From Candidatus Nitrospira allomarina (lineage in GTDB: Bacteria > Nitrospirota > Nitrospiria > Nitrospirales > UBA8639), in the NCBI RefSeq assembly GCF_032050975.1, contig NZ_CP116967.1, forward strand, positions 2,849,001 to 2,913,000: a DNA stretch of 64,000 nucleotides. Direction: 5' to 3'. The translations under genes and the position numbers were made by a program. Each line of letters begins with the position of its first letter. The first letter of the stretch is position 1. Of the stretch, positions 45,952 through 53,984 are shown piece after piece. The notes under the pieces were generated by a model. It did not search any database and had not been told where the DNA came from. It saw only the letters and a program-made list of their open reading frames with translations.

Positions 45952-46679
45952 GACCGGGATTTCCTCAAATGCCCTCGAACAAGCCTTCACTCCTCGGGGA
46001 TACACGGCAAGGACAGGTCCGGCTGTGTTGGAGGAACCTTGGGGAGGCGCTCTTTTTTTGTTTAACAATGACGCTCCTGGCAAAATGGTCGACCAATTTG
46101 CCGGCGTGGGGGGACGTCATTGCCTCAGAAAACGGGCCGGTTGAGATGATGAGTGCGGGCATATGGTTTGTTGCCATGGTGTGGTGCCTGACTGCGGGCC
46201 TCAGTCATTCCCACCATCGCATTGAGTGGTTGGGACTCACGGCTCTCTGCCTTCTCTTTGGGCTGCGGGAGTTAGATGCGCATGTCTGGGCGACCGGATG
46301 GAACTTTGATAAGTTGGCAAATTATTGGAACTCGAGCTTTCCGCTTTGGGAACGACTGTTGGTAATTGGGGGTATGATTATTCCCGTCATGGCTATTGGA
46401 ATAGTTCTCTGTTTTCGAATCTGGTCACGACTGGCGGCAGCCTGGAAAAGTCGTGCTCCCTGGATTGGCCAATTGACCCTGGGAGGCTTGCTGCTGAGTT
46501 TCTGTGTGGTGGTGGATAAAGTGCATGGGTATTATCTTCCCATTCTTGGGTTGGAAGATGCACAGCTATTCTTCATGGGGCTGGAAGAATTTGGAGAATA
46601 TGTGCTGGGAATCTATACCGTGTCGGTCTTATGGCCTTACTGGCAAGCCACCCTTCCGTTCCATCAGACGGATTCATGA
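45948..46679 (+). CDS. Polytopic membrane protein of unknown function
   Basis: The ATG at 45948 overlaps the preceding stop codon (ATGA). The frame also runs open upstream to 45612, but that part is the shadow of the preceding gene. The 243-residue product has five or six hydrophobic segments and an acidic FGLRELDAHVWATGWNFDK stretch. It resembles no family I can name with certainty. Operon position suggests LPS or surface glycan work together with its 117-residue partner. Confidence 0.75.
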   Translation: MRPGFPQMPSNKPSLLGDTRQGQVRLCWRNLGEALFFCLTMTLLAKWSTNLPAWGDVIASENGPVEMMSAGIWFVAMVWCLTAGLSHSHHRIEWLGLTALCLLFGLRELDAHVWATGWNFDKLANYWNSSFPLWERLLVIGGMIIPVMAIGIVLCFRIWSRLAAAWKSRAPWIGQLTLGGLLLSFCVVVDKVHGYYLPILGLEDAQLFFMGLEEFGEYVLGIYTVSVLWPYWQATLPFHQTDS

Positions 46680-46760
46680 AAAGAAGCCCCTTCGGAGTGT
46701 AACCCGAACCGTTCCCCTGTAGAATTATTCTTTCAGGATCATCTCGAAGTCACGATTCAC

Positions 46761-47759
46761 GTGAAGCGTCTTTTACTTATTAAACTTCGGTATATCGGGG
46801 ATGTCGTGTTATCCACCCCTCTTCTTCCCGTTCTGCACAAGCGATTTCCCGGTGCATCACTCACCTTTCTGGTAAATCCTGGAACGGAGAGTGTGTTATT
46901 CGGGAATCCCTATCTGGAGACAATCATGGTGTTACCTCGTGAAGGATGGGGCCAACAATTTGAGTGTTACCAATCGCTGCGTCAGGCCCGATTCGATGGG
47001 GTCGTGGATTTAACGGACGGGGATCGCTCCGCCTTTCTGACCTATTGGACGGGTGCCGGTGTCAGGCTGGGCTTTAATCGGGAGAATCGGTGGCGTGGAA
47101 AGCTGTATACGCATGTGTTGCCATCAGCCTATGGTTCCATGCACATGGTGGATTATCATGCCCAGGCCTTGTCAGCCTTAGGGATCAGTGATCCCGTGGG
47201 CAATCCGGAATGGTATCTGCGACCTGAAGACCATGAGCAAGGGGATCACCTGTTGGCCTCGCTCAAGATCGGGCAGGCCCCATTGGTGCTTCTTCATCCT
47301 CCAGCGCGATATGCCAAAAAAGCCTGGCCTCTTGAGCGATTTGCCGCCCTGGCCGATTGGCTGGCCGATCAGGGAGCGGTCGTGGCCTTAATCGGACACC
47401 AGTCAGAGATGCTGATAGGACAACAGATTGTCAATCTGAGCAGGTCCAAACCGCGTAATGTGATGGGGCAGACCGGTTTGCGTCAACTGGCGGCAATAAT
47501 GAAGCGAAGCGCCTTATTTATCGGGAACGATGGGGGCCCGATGCATATGGCGGCAGCCGTCGGTTGTCCTGTTCTGGGGTTATTCGGTCCCTCTGATCCT
47601 CATGTGTGGGGTCCGAGGGGAGGAAATGTTTCCGTGATTTATAAAGGCCTGGACTGCGAAAAATGCTTTCATGACGCGTGTTCCCGGGGGGAAGAAGGGT
47701 GTATGCGGCAAATATCAGTTGAGGAAGTCTGCCGGATTGCAGGCCTGTACCTGGAATGA
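46761..47759 (+). CDS. GT9 heptosyltransferase, WaaQ-like
   Basis: The 332-residue GT9 enzyme starts at a GTG (KRLLLIKLRYIGDVVLSTPLLP), with LRYIGDVVLSTP being the form usual for WaaQ-type heptosyltransferase III. The donor site is GNDGGPMHMAAAVGCPVLG, and a Cys motif CEKCFHDACSRGEEGC closes the domain. It would add a third heptose or related sugar to the core. It ends the envelope gene array; a hairpin with six Ts follows at 48086. Confidence 0.88.
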   Translation: MKRLLLIKLRYIGDVVLSTPLLPVLHKRFPGASLTFLVNPGTESVLFGNPYLETIMVLPREGWGQQFECYQSLRQARFDGVVDLTDGDRSAFLTYWTGAGVRLGFNRENRWRGKLYTHVLPSAYGSMHMVDYHAQALSALGISDPVGNPEWYLRPEDHEQGDHLLASLKIGQAPLVLLHPPARYAKKAWPLERFAALADWLADQGAVVALIGHQSEMLIGQQIVNLSRSKPRNVMGQTGLRQLAAIMKRSALFIGNDGGPMHMAAAVGCPVLGLFGPSDPHVWGPRGGNVSVIYKGLDCEKCFHDACSRGEEGCMRQISVEEVCRIAGLYLE

Positions 47760-47875
47760 GTGTTCGTGATCACCCAGGAACTCAATACATTTGTGACGGG
47801 AGGTGGTGAATTCAATTATGTTGCCTTTTCATCGGTATATGAGTGACAGAGCCTAACCTGAAGACAATGAGGGAG

Positions 47876-47921
47876 TGTTCAAAAAGGACTGTCCGGCAAC
47901 GCCGCTGGCAGTGTTGTTCAA
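47876..47921 (+). repeat. Short internally deleted copy of the dispersed repeat
   Basis: GTTCAAAAAGGACTGTCCGG followed closely by CGCCGCTGGCAGTGTTGTTC corresponds to the left and right ends of the longer element at 48000-48110 joined without its middle. The ends are imperfect inverted repeats of each other. Inference from comparison within the window. Confidence 0.5.
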
Positions 47922-47924
47922 TAT

Positions 47925-48110
47925 GGGAGTCTTGAATAATAATAATTTCCAAGGGCATATTGACCCCCAGGCACGTTGCCTATTAGAGGCTCGGGGCGGT
48001 TCAAAAAAGTTCGTCCAGCAAGGCCGCAGTCATTTTTGCGCGCAGAGCGTACTGCCAGTACGTGAGCACGGAAACATGGCGAGAACGCCGCTGGCGGCTT
48101 TTTTCAACAG
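47925..48110 (+). repeat. Dispersed intergenic repeat, copy A
   Basis: This 186-base stretch is recognisably similar, in inverted orientation, to 53985-54220. Shared blocks include GGTCAATAT-like and CCTTGGAAAT-like segments (as complement), GGGCGGTT followed by an A-run, GTCCAG, TTTTGCGC.CAGAGCG and AACGCCGCTGGCG. The right part contains the palindrome GTACT-GCC-AGTAC (48049-48061) and ends CTTTTTTCAAC, an imperfect inverted match to GTTCAAAAAAG at 47999. It has no coding potential and looks like a MITE-like or REP-like element; similar intergenic elements are, to my memory, common in Nitrospira genomes. Confidence 0.68.
48086..48104 (+). terminator. Terminator-like hairpin in the repeat end
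   Basis: CGCC-GCT-GGCG followed by GC and six Ts, 330 bases after the last envelope gene. The stem is only 4-5 bp, so strength is uncertain. The same hairpin sequence recurs in copy B. Confidence 0.4.
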
Positions 48111-48123
48111 CCCCAATATGCCC

Positions 48124-49185
48124 TTACGGGAAGGCGGGTAGGGGTGCATAGACGAGGGGATGGCCAACCAATTCCTCCAGCCATTGTTCCGTGGCCTGAT
48201 GAGGAAGAGGTCGTTGGTTGAGGCGAATCTCCAGACGAAAGTCACCATTCGTGCCCACCAGACCCACTATGGCCGCGACGTCTTCCCCTTCAGGAAGGAG
48301 ATAGTCGGTCTGAAATTCTGCCAGGCTGCCATACACCCGCCCTTGCGGCTCTAAGAGCTGAAGCAACTCAGGCATATCGGACAGCGTGCAGTGAATAGAA
48401 CAGCGATACATGAACCGGGGATTGGGAGTGATTCCAGTAAAATCCAAGAGGGCGGATTCGGGAAACCCTGTGAGATACACACGCAAATTCGCAGGTTTTC
48501 CCTGGTAGGTCGCAGCCAATTGACTGGCCGACACCAAAAACTCAAAGGGATCCGGCGAGTTGAGTTCGAATTGGCAGGGTCCGAACGCATCCGGCCATGA
48601 GCAAAAGAGCGGAGTATCGGTTCGGTCTGTCTGCAGCAGCACTCGTGCGCCTTTTTGCGTCACCTCAATCGGAAGATCCAGGACCTGAATGGCGGTCCGA
48701 AAGGCATTTTCCCGGTCGGTGAGCCAAAACCGGTCCCGCCGTTTGGCAAGGGTTTCCCCTGGTGTCATGACTTCGGTGGTATGAACCCTGACCCGAATGA
48801 ATCCATGGGTATGTCGGAATCCGAGCCACAGCCAGGCCTCCGGCAGGAGTGTCGTCAGCGGCTGGGTCATGCGCCAGGGATGCGCGATCGAACAGTACGT
48901 GTTTACCGATTGATGCGTTTGAAAGATGGAGTGATAGTGGCCTGCCAATAGAAAAAAGTCGCCCTGCCAGTTGTCGAGGAGATGTAATAGGGTGACATCC
49001 TCAGTGGGCCATGGCGCGAGAGTCTGGATGCGCTGTGGATGGTCCACTTCCCATTCTTCGATATAGCCGATCATTTCCTTGTCCGCGTGGATTGAGGTCA
49101 CGCCTAACTGCCTCAATTTGCCCGCCACCGATAAAATGTCCTCGAAGGAGAGCGTCGCTTGGGTTTCCCAACGATGTTCACGCAT
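48124..49185 (-). CDS. Hypothetical protein, 353 residues
   Basis: One clean frame with no signal peptide or membrane span. The protein is rich in Trp, His and Pro, and I do not recognise a domain. The C-terminal half (about 200-345) shows alternating strands (ARVLLQTDRTDTPLFCSWP, YGSLAEFQTDYLLPEG). It ends 14 bases from the dispersed repeat and begins about 130 bases from tRNA-Ser, alone on its strand, so no operon context helps. Codon use looks like that of the surrounding chromosome. Confidence 0.7.
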   Translation of the reverse strand: MREHRWETQATLSFEDILSVAGKLRQLGVTSIHADKEMIGYIEEWEVDHPQRIQTLAPWPTEDVTLLHLLDNWQGDFFLLAGHYHSIFQTHQSVNTYCSIAHPWRMTQPLTTLLPEAWLWLGFRHTHGFIRVRVHTTEVMTPGETLAKRRDRFWLTDRENAFRTAIQVLDLPIEVTQKGARVLLQTDRTDTPLFCSWPDAFGPCQFELNSPDPFEFLVSASQLAATYQGKPANLRVYLTGFPESALLDFTGITPNPRFMYRCSIHCTLSDMPELLQLLEPQGRVYGSLAEFQTDYLLPEGEDVAAIVGLVGTNGDFRLEIRLNQRPLPHQATEQWLEELVGHPLVYAPLPAFP

Positions 49186-49318
49186 AGGTTATATTTAGCA
49201 AAGCGAAATGCGGGGCAGGTGGATCATTTGGTTCCAACGATATCGGGTAGCGGTGGCCGGAGGAAGGGGGGTGAAGGTTAAGGACCGAAGGCAAATCAGA
49301 AAAATTGGACGAAAAATA

Positions 49319-49409
49319 TGGCGGAGAGGGCGGGATTTGAACCCGCGGTAGGCTTTTGACCTACGACGGTTTAGCAAACCGTTGCCTTCGGCCACTCGGC
49401 CACCTCTCC
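49319..49409 (-). tRNA. tRNA-Ser(GCU), CCA encoded
   Basis: On the minus strand, acceptor GGAGAGG (49409-49403) pairs with CCTCTCC (49329-49323), followed by G and an encoded CCA. There is a D-loop GGCCGAGTGG, an anticodon stem-loop with GCT at 49375-49373 in GTTTGCTAAAC, a long variable arm typical of tRNA-Ser, and a T-loop GGTTCAAATCC. It reads AGC/AGU codons. Confidence 0.96.
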
Positions 49410-49843
49410 GCGCAAGTGTATGTCAATTGATTGTGACTACTTATAGAGTAACAGCATGGGTAACTTCAAGAGCAGATTGCGGCCGGATTGCGGATGAATC
49501 GCATGTTGGAAAATCCAATCCCCAAATTATGCGCCAATGATCCCCCTCACATACATATCCCTATCCATCAGAATGGTGATCCTACCATGCCCCAACGGTT
49601 CTTGGATATATTCTTAACAAGCTTTTTGTGGGATATTATGAGGTGCAAAGAAATGCCCACAGGCCAAGGTTATCCCAAAAAAAAATCTGCGGGCTATGGA
49701 ATGTGTTGGGCACCTATTGATTCCAATGGGACTGCCGGTGTTGGAATTTCCTTTGGTCCTTCTTTTGGAGCCGGTATCTCGGGAGGGATGGAGGGATGCA
49801 TGCTACACCAAGATCTTAGGCTGTTCCAACACTCCATCCAAAT
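49410..49843. other. Unassigned AT-richer stretch, possible gene remnant
   Basis: Two overlapping frames are open (49488-49856 and 49696-49890), with a nine-A run at about 49678-49686 between them. One carries a Gly-rich piece (GISFGPSFGAGISGG), the other a Cys-rich end (CSNTPSKCGKC). Neither resembles a protein family I know and neither has a convincing ribosome site. It may be the decayed 3' part of a gene. Confidence 0.3.
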
Positions 49844-50122
49844 GTGGAAAATGTAGAGAACATAACGGAACGGCCCTTACCGTTGGATAACAAAATAAAG
49901 ACTTATAGTTATACCCTCGTGATTGTGGGATGGGGATTATTTTCCCTCGGAGTGTTTCTTTCTTTTTATTTCCCAAACGAGAATTCCACAAAAATTTATT
50001 GGCCTTATTGGATAACTTACGGAGGATGGGCACTAGCTATCCTGGGGATCATTTTGCATACCTATCGATTTTTTAAGTGGCTAAAGGGGAAAAGAAAATC
50101 AGATTCTTTCCTACGCAAATGA
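49844..50122 (+). CDS. Small two-helix membrane protein
   Basis: The 92-residue product (GTG start) has two clear hydrophobic helices (about 24-45 and 56-76) and a basic C-terminus (KWLKGKRKSD). No family recognised. The exact start is unclear; a TTG at about 49880 before DNKIKTYSY is an alternative. Base composition is AT-richer than the LPS region, pointing to foreign origin along with the next gene. Confidence 0.5.
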   Translation: MENVENITERPLPLDNKIKTYSYTLVIVGWGLFSLGVFLSFYFPNENSTKIYWPYWITYGGWALAILGIILHTYRFFKWLKGKRKSDSFLRK

Positions 50123-50258
50123 TTTCAATAAAGTATTCGATCTTGAATTTTCGGAAAAACTGAATGGATTTTATCCTGACATATCGCATATTCCTGTTGC
50201 GATTCCCGGGCTCTACCCATTCCCTCCCCCATTATTCCATAGGATTGAAAGGTAATTT

Positions 50259-50893
50259 ATGCCACCACTTAAGAAGGTGAATATATCTTTTAAAAAAATT
50301 ACAAGATATTTAAACGCTCTGCCAGACTTTACCAAAGAATAGAAATTCTGTCGCAAGTGAAAAATGGTGAATATTTGGATCCAGACGATTGGAAGGAAAG
50401 TGAAAAGTTTTTGCCTTTTGTATCCAGGAAGTATTGGAATGCTTTTCAAAGCCTATGTTTTGATGGGGCCACTCTTATCGTTAAACTTAGTGGATTACAT
50501 TATGATCCATTTTTGGCAAAAGAATTGTTGTTTTCTAAGACTGGTCGTTCCAACATAATAGTACATTATCATCATTGGGAGCTTAAGGATCACAGTGAAG
50601 AAGATTCTTTTTGCCTCCTAGAGTGTAACAATACACTTTTTAAAACCCTTTTCCATCGATTCTGGTTTTCCCCTGGCTGCGAAATAAGATTTCAAGGCAT
50701 AGTTTTGAAATCCACGAGGTCCGCCGATTTTTTTCGTTGGTTCTTGCGGCATGAAAGCCCAAATAAAAATAAGGCATTGCTGGATAGGGCAGAGTTGGTT
50801 TTTGATAACCTTCACAATGGATTTCACTTTAAAGTTGAATCTGCCAAAAAAGGCATTGATTTAAGAAAACTTTTTAAAGAATTAGTTGCATGA
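50259..50893 (+). CDS. Hypothetical protein, frameshifted at an A7 run
   Basis: The longest simple frame is 50357-50893 (178 residues, GTG), but that frame stays open back to 50294 with protein-like sequence (FKRSARLYQRIEILSQ). An ATG at 50259 with GAAAGGT upstream opens MPPLKKVNISFKK in the neighbouring frame and reaches a run of seven As (50292-50298). One more A joins the two into about 211 residues. I do not recognise the protein; it is Phe- and Lys-rich, soluble, and AT-rich in codon choice, so probably acquired. Confidence 0.55.
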
Positions 50894-51531
50894 ATTAACT
50901 TATGAGCGGATCGGGTTAGAAAAAGGAGATGCGTAGTCAAATAAAGTTTTGGAGAAGCAGTCAGGAACCTTGAATTTAGATTCTTGAGCGGGGTCTCGGC
51001 CCGGCGACCGAGGTTTTGACTGCTGCGTCTCGAAGAGCGCGACCTTTGTTGTGGAGGCAAAAGGACCCAAAACCACTGGCCCCCGGCGTGATCTGCAAGA
51101 TGCCTGCGCTGCTCGCCGAATCCAGCGGGGGGCAAACTCGCCTGGCTCAAACAGTGCCCGCCTTGTTTCTGATTTCGTCTCCGCGTCTCGGCCACGCCGA
51201 AATGGCAGACCCACTTGTTTTCTTGGTCCAGCATGCGGGCGGAGCGACCGAGATTCTGGTGAATCAGCAAGAGCCCAGTGCGGGATAGTTAGAGTTAGGG
51301 GATTTGCCATGAATCCGTGGCAAAATTCTCGGGTAGCCATGGCAGGGGAGGGGAAAGGTTTGCCATTCAGTCGGTACCAACTTTAGGAATAGCCCAAAGC
51401 ATTCAGTAGGTTCATGTAGATCATTGAGTCAGCCATCAGGAAATTGACAAATGCGATCTGCCTGTTTAGCCTTTCGGTGGTGCTACCAGGAGCTAATCTG
51501 CACGGGGAACCGGGATGAGAGGAGAACATAC
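50894..51531. other. GC-rich non-coding patch with spurious frames on both strands
   Basis: From about 50990 to 51290 the composition jumps to GC-rich, with long overlapping frames on both strands that are Arg/Pro/Gly-rich and match no family. GCGACCGAG recurs at about 51004 and 51214. This is the look of a GC-rich intergenic repeat that is often mis-called as a protein. The remaining 240 bases before the antitoxin hold nothing recognised. Confidence 0.4.
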
Positions 51532-51753
51532 ATGCGAATCCAAGACATTCCAGAAATTGACCGATTAAGCACGCCAGAAAAAATTCTGCTCGTCGAGGAG
51601 CTCTGGGATCATATAGCGTCCGATCCATCCGCCGTTCCAATTCCCCAAAGTCATGCCAACGAACTCGAGAGACGACTTCACCGTCAAGAGACCCAACCCG
51701 GCCCCCTGCTCTCTTTGGAAGAATTACAAAGCAGAATCGATCGTCGTAAATGA
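51532..51753 (+). CDS. Antitoxin of a RelE/ParE-type module (addiction module component family)
   Basis: From ATG 51532 with AGAGGAGA upstream, the 73-residue protein reads LSTPEKILLVEELWDHIASDPSAV and then LERRLHRQ and a C-terminal SLEELQSRIDRR, typical of the small putative addiction module antitoxins (the TIGR02574 kind). It would bind and neutralise the toxin encoded next and repress the operon. It overlaps the toxin start by 4 bases (ATGA). Confidence 0.85.
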   Translation: MRIQDIPEIDRLSTPEKILLVEELWDHIASDPSAVPIPQSHANELERRLHRQETQPGPLLSLEELQSRIDRRK

Positions 51754-52059
51754 CCTATACGCTTCGGTTCCTGCCGGAAGTGGAGGACGATGCCGTTGCC
51801 GCATACATTTGGTATGAGCAGAAGGCGCCAGGTTTGGGTGCGGAGTTTTTGCGTACCTTTTATGGGGATGCCGGGAAATTATCAGAAAATCCATTATTGT
51901 ATCCGATCCTACATCTCAAATTTCGCCGTCGGTTGCTTCGGCGATTTCCGTATGCCATTTACTTCGGTACAGAAGAACGCGAAATTGTGGTATTCGGTTT
52001 TTTTTCATTGCGCCCGCGATCCTCGGGGCATCCAATCCATTCTCCAGCACCGGCGGTAG
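51750..52059 (+). CDS. RelE/ParE-type toxin, frameshifted at a T8 run
   Basis: The first frame (51750-52073) gives YTLRFLPEVEDDAVAAYIWYEQK, AEFLRTFYGDAGKL and FPYAIYFGTEEREIVVFGF, a ParE/RelE toxin, but the end is atypical. After the run of eight Ts (51998-52005) the expected ending FHCARDPRGIQSILQHRR is present in another frame, stopping at 52059. Removing one T restores a normal toxin of about 102 residues. As written, the toxin has a wrong C-terminus and may be inactive. Such toxins cut mRNA or poison gyrase; which one cannot be told. Confidence 0.8.
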
Positions 52060-52169
52060 TCGAAAGGGTGTAGCTCTTCATTTCCATCCTGCGTGTCTTC
52101 CGCCTCTCGGCCACAATAGATCTATCAGTGGGACGATTCCAAGACCCCCTGGACGGAGAAGGGGTGCCA

Positions 52170-52331
52170 ATGAATCAAACGCAAAACGGCGGGCAGTGGA
52201 ATCTCCTCGGCACCTTTACCTTGAATCCCGCGTCAAACCCCATGGTCGAGCTGTCTGATCAGGCCAACGGCCGGTTGGTGGCCGATGTGGGGCGGGTAGT
52301 CCGAATTCTCATCCAGGCTTCTCGTAGTTGA
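52170..52331 (+). pseudogene. Lone fragment of a golvesin/xanthan-lyase CBD-like domain
   Basis: The 53 residues from ATG 52170 contain NGGQWNLLGTFTLNP, VELSDQANGRLVADVGRVV, the core of a beta-sandwich domain found in large secreted proteins (pattern GG.W..LG.F......V.LS..A.G.V.AD.VR). Only the end of one domain is present, with no signal peptide, so it is probably the remnant of a larger surface protein. The frame is open from 52128. GGAGAAGGGG precedes the ATG. Confidence 0.45.
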
Positions 52332-52455
52332 ATCGAAAGCACCTATCTCACCGACGTATTCTCTCCTTTTTGTTTTCCGGCAACTGAAGGTGGTGAAGCT
52401 TAGGAACTTATGGTTTTTGCGAGAGTGGAGCTGACTAGCTTCACACAGGGGGCTT

Positions 52456-52785
52456 TTATGTGGAAGCTAATTTCGCCAGTTCGGTATCGACGAATGCGAG
52501 GATTTTTTCGGCATCCTCGACCAGGCCGTCTGTGATGTTGAGACCGAGAGCGAGATCTTCTTCATCCAAGGTATCGGCCAATCCGTTATTTTGTAATAAG
52601 CTGACATCCCAAAATAGTATCCCCGCAGTGGCCTGTTTTCCGTCGATGGTGGCGGCCACGTTAATATTATCGCCATGCTCAGTCGGGGTACTGATAAAGG
52701 TCGGTTCGGCACCTACTTGCTTCGCTCGTCGAATAAGGTCCATGAAGGTTTTTAATCGTTGTAGACTGGCAGGGTCTGTCCCCAT
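52456..52785 (-). CDS. Hypothetical protein, 109 residues
   Basis: The preferred start is ATG 52785, preceded by GAGGGGATATATATTG; the frame extends to 52866. The acidic soluble protein has a helical start (LQRLKTFMDLIRRAKQVG), a strand region and an acidic helix at the end (EDAEKILAFVDTELAKL). No family recognised. It follows the 71-residue gene and the DsbA-like gene on the same strand and may share a transcript. Confidence 0.55.
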   Translation of the reverse strand: MGTDPASLQRLKTFMDLIRRAKQVGAEPTFISTPTEHGDNINVAATIDGKQATAGILFWDVSLLQNNGLADTLDEEDLALGLNITDGLVEDAEKILAFVDTELAKLAST

Positions 52786-52920
52786 CAATATATATCCCCT
52801 CTCGTATGAAGGTTCAACTGGTCCACCTCCAATTTTAGATTTACCAATTCGACGGAAGGCCCGCAAGGAATCAATCGAAGGTGTAGTTCCAAGGCGTAGA
52901 TCCTATGAGCCGATTCGAAA

Positions 52921-53136
52921 TTACGCGGTTCCGTGTTGGCCCGAGGTCGAAGGATCTTGCTCGTTTCGTTTCCGGGCTCGGGTGGCAATGTTTTCCATGA
53001 GCCCAGTCAGTTTTTGATATTGCGGGTGATCGGGAGAGAGCGGTTTGCCATCTTCATCGCACATCAGTTCCTGCATCCCTTCGAGCATTGCGGCCATTTC
53101 AGGGAAAAGTTCGTCATCCGATTTTTTTCGTCCCAT
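52921..53136 (-). CDS. Small acidic hypothetical protein
   Basis: The 71-residue soluble protein is Met-, Glu- and Asp-rich (DDELFPEMAAMLEGMQEL) and begins GRKKSDDE. AAGGAAGGACACC precedes the ATG. No domain recognised. It lies 54 bases downstream of the DsbA-like gene in the same direction. Confidence 0.5.
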   Translation of the reverse strand: MGRKKSDDELFPEMAAMLEGMQELMCDEDGKPLSPDHPQYQKLTGLMENIATRARKRNEQDPSTSGQHGTA

Positions 53137-53190
53137 GGTGTCCTTCCTTTGCTATCGTTTCGAAACAAATTGATAAGTTCATCGTTTACT

Positions 53191-53826
53191 TTAAGATTTG
53201 CTGTCCTGGTTGAGAATGCTTTCGATCACCGTTTTGAGGTTTTCGGCGGTTAAGTTCGCCACGCGAATGTTTCCATCCAAGAGCACGGTTGGCGTATGGG
53301 TGACCTTGATTCGTTCCCCCCACGTCCGGCCTTTCGCGAGTGTTTTGAAAGGCTTCCCACTGGCGAGTCCTGTTTCAAATTCCGTCGGATCGAGCCCGAT
53401 CTCTTTCAGAAGGAGGGAACGCATGGTCTTATCGAAGACCTGAATATCTTTTTCGTGAATGGACTGAAAGAGGAGTTGTTTCATTTCCGGCCCTTTGCCC
53501 ATGGTGACGGCCTGATTGTACATTTCAAAGGCGGTCGGAAGTTTGCCGGGTATGACGGGAAATCCCACCATTCTAATCTCTAACTTGTCGCCAAATTCCT
53601 TTTTCAGTTTCGTTCCGACAACCCGTTCGAACATGTGGCAATGTGAGCAGTAAAAGTCAGCGAATTCAAACAGAATGACCTTGCCGGCTTCATGTTGAGA
53701 AGGCTCCCCCTCCATCAGTTCGTATTCGCCCTGTATCTTGCTCAAGGCCACATTGGCCCATCCGAGCAGGCTGATCAGGAGTATTCCTCCAATAATGCGG
53801 GATTTTTGCGTCTGTCCTGATTTCAT
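53191..53826 (-). CDS. DsbA-like thiol:disulfide oxidoreductase
   Basis: The 211-residue protein has an N-terminal signal or anchor (residues 10-28), a thioredoxin-type active site C60-S-H-C63 in FADFYCSHCHMF, and a cis-Pro (Pro179) in THTPTVLLDG, with the DsbA helical insertion between. It would form or shuffle disulfides in exported proteins. The CxHC form agrees with the DsbA/DsbC-like group (E. coli DsbA is CPHC). GAAAGGATC precedes the ATG. Substrates are unknown. Confidence 0.85.
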   Translation of the reverse strand: MKSGQTQKSRIIGGILLISLLGWANVALSKIQGEYELMEGEPSQHEAGKVILFEFADFYCSHCHMFERVVGTKLKKEFGDKLEIRMVGFPVIPGKLPTAFEMYNQAVTMGKGPEMKQLLFQSIHEKDIQVFDKTMRSLLLKEIGLDPTEFETGLASGKPFKTLAKGRTWGERIKVTHTPTVLLDGNIRVANLTAENLKTVIESILNQDSKS

Positions 53827-53984
53827 GCTTGATCCTTTCTTGATTTCGATCCTATTTTTGGACTTTTTCTCTCGAATCCTCGGAGCCTGTTAGGGTAACA
53901 TGCTCCGTTCTTGGAGGCACGCTCACGTTAGCCCATCATATCAGACTGAACCTAGGGTCCTTCAAGGTTTCCGGAAAAGGAGCT

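Noticed and set aside
49488-49856. A 122-residue protein gene after tRNA-Ser
   Set aside because: No ribosome site, no family match, and an overlapping frame is equally plausible; kept only as an unassigned stretch.
50824-51340. Minus-strand Arg-rich proteins (146-148 residues)
   Set aside because: They arise from the GC-rich patch, overlap other open frames on both strands and lack motifs.
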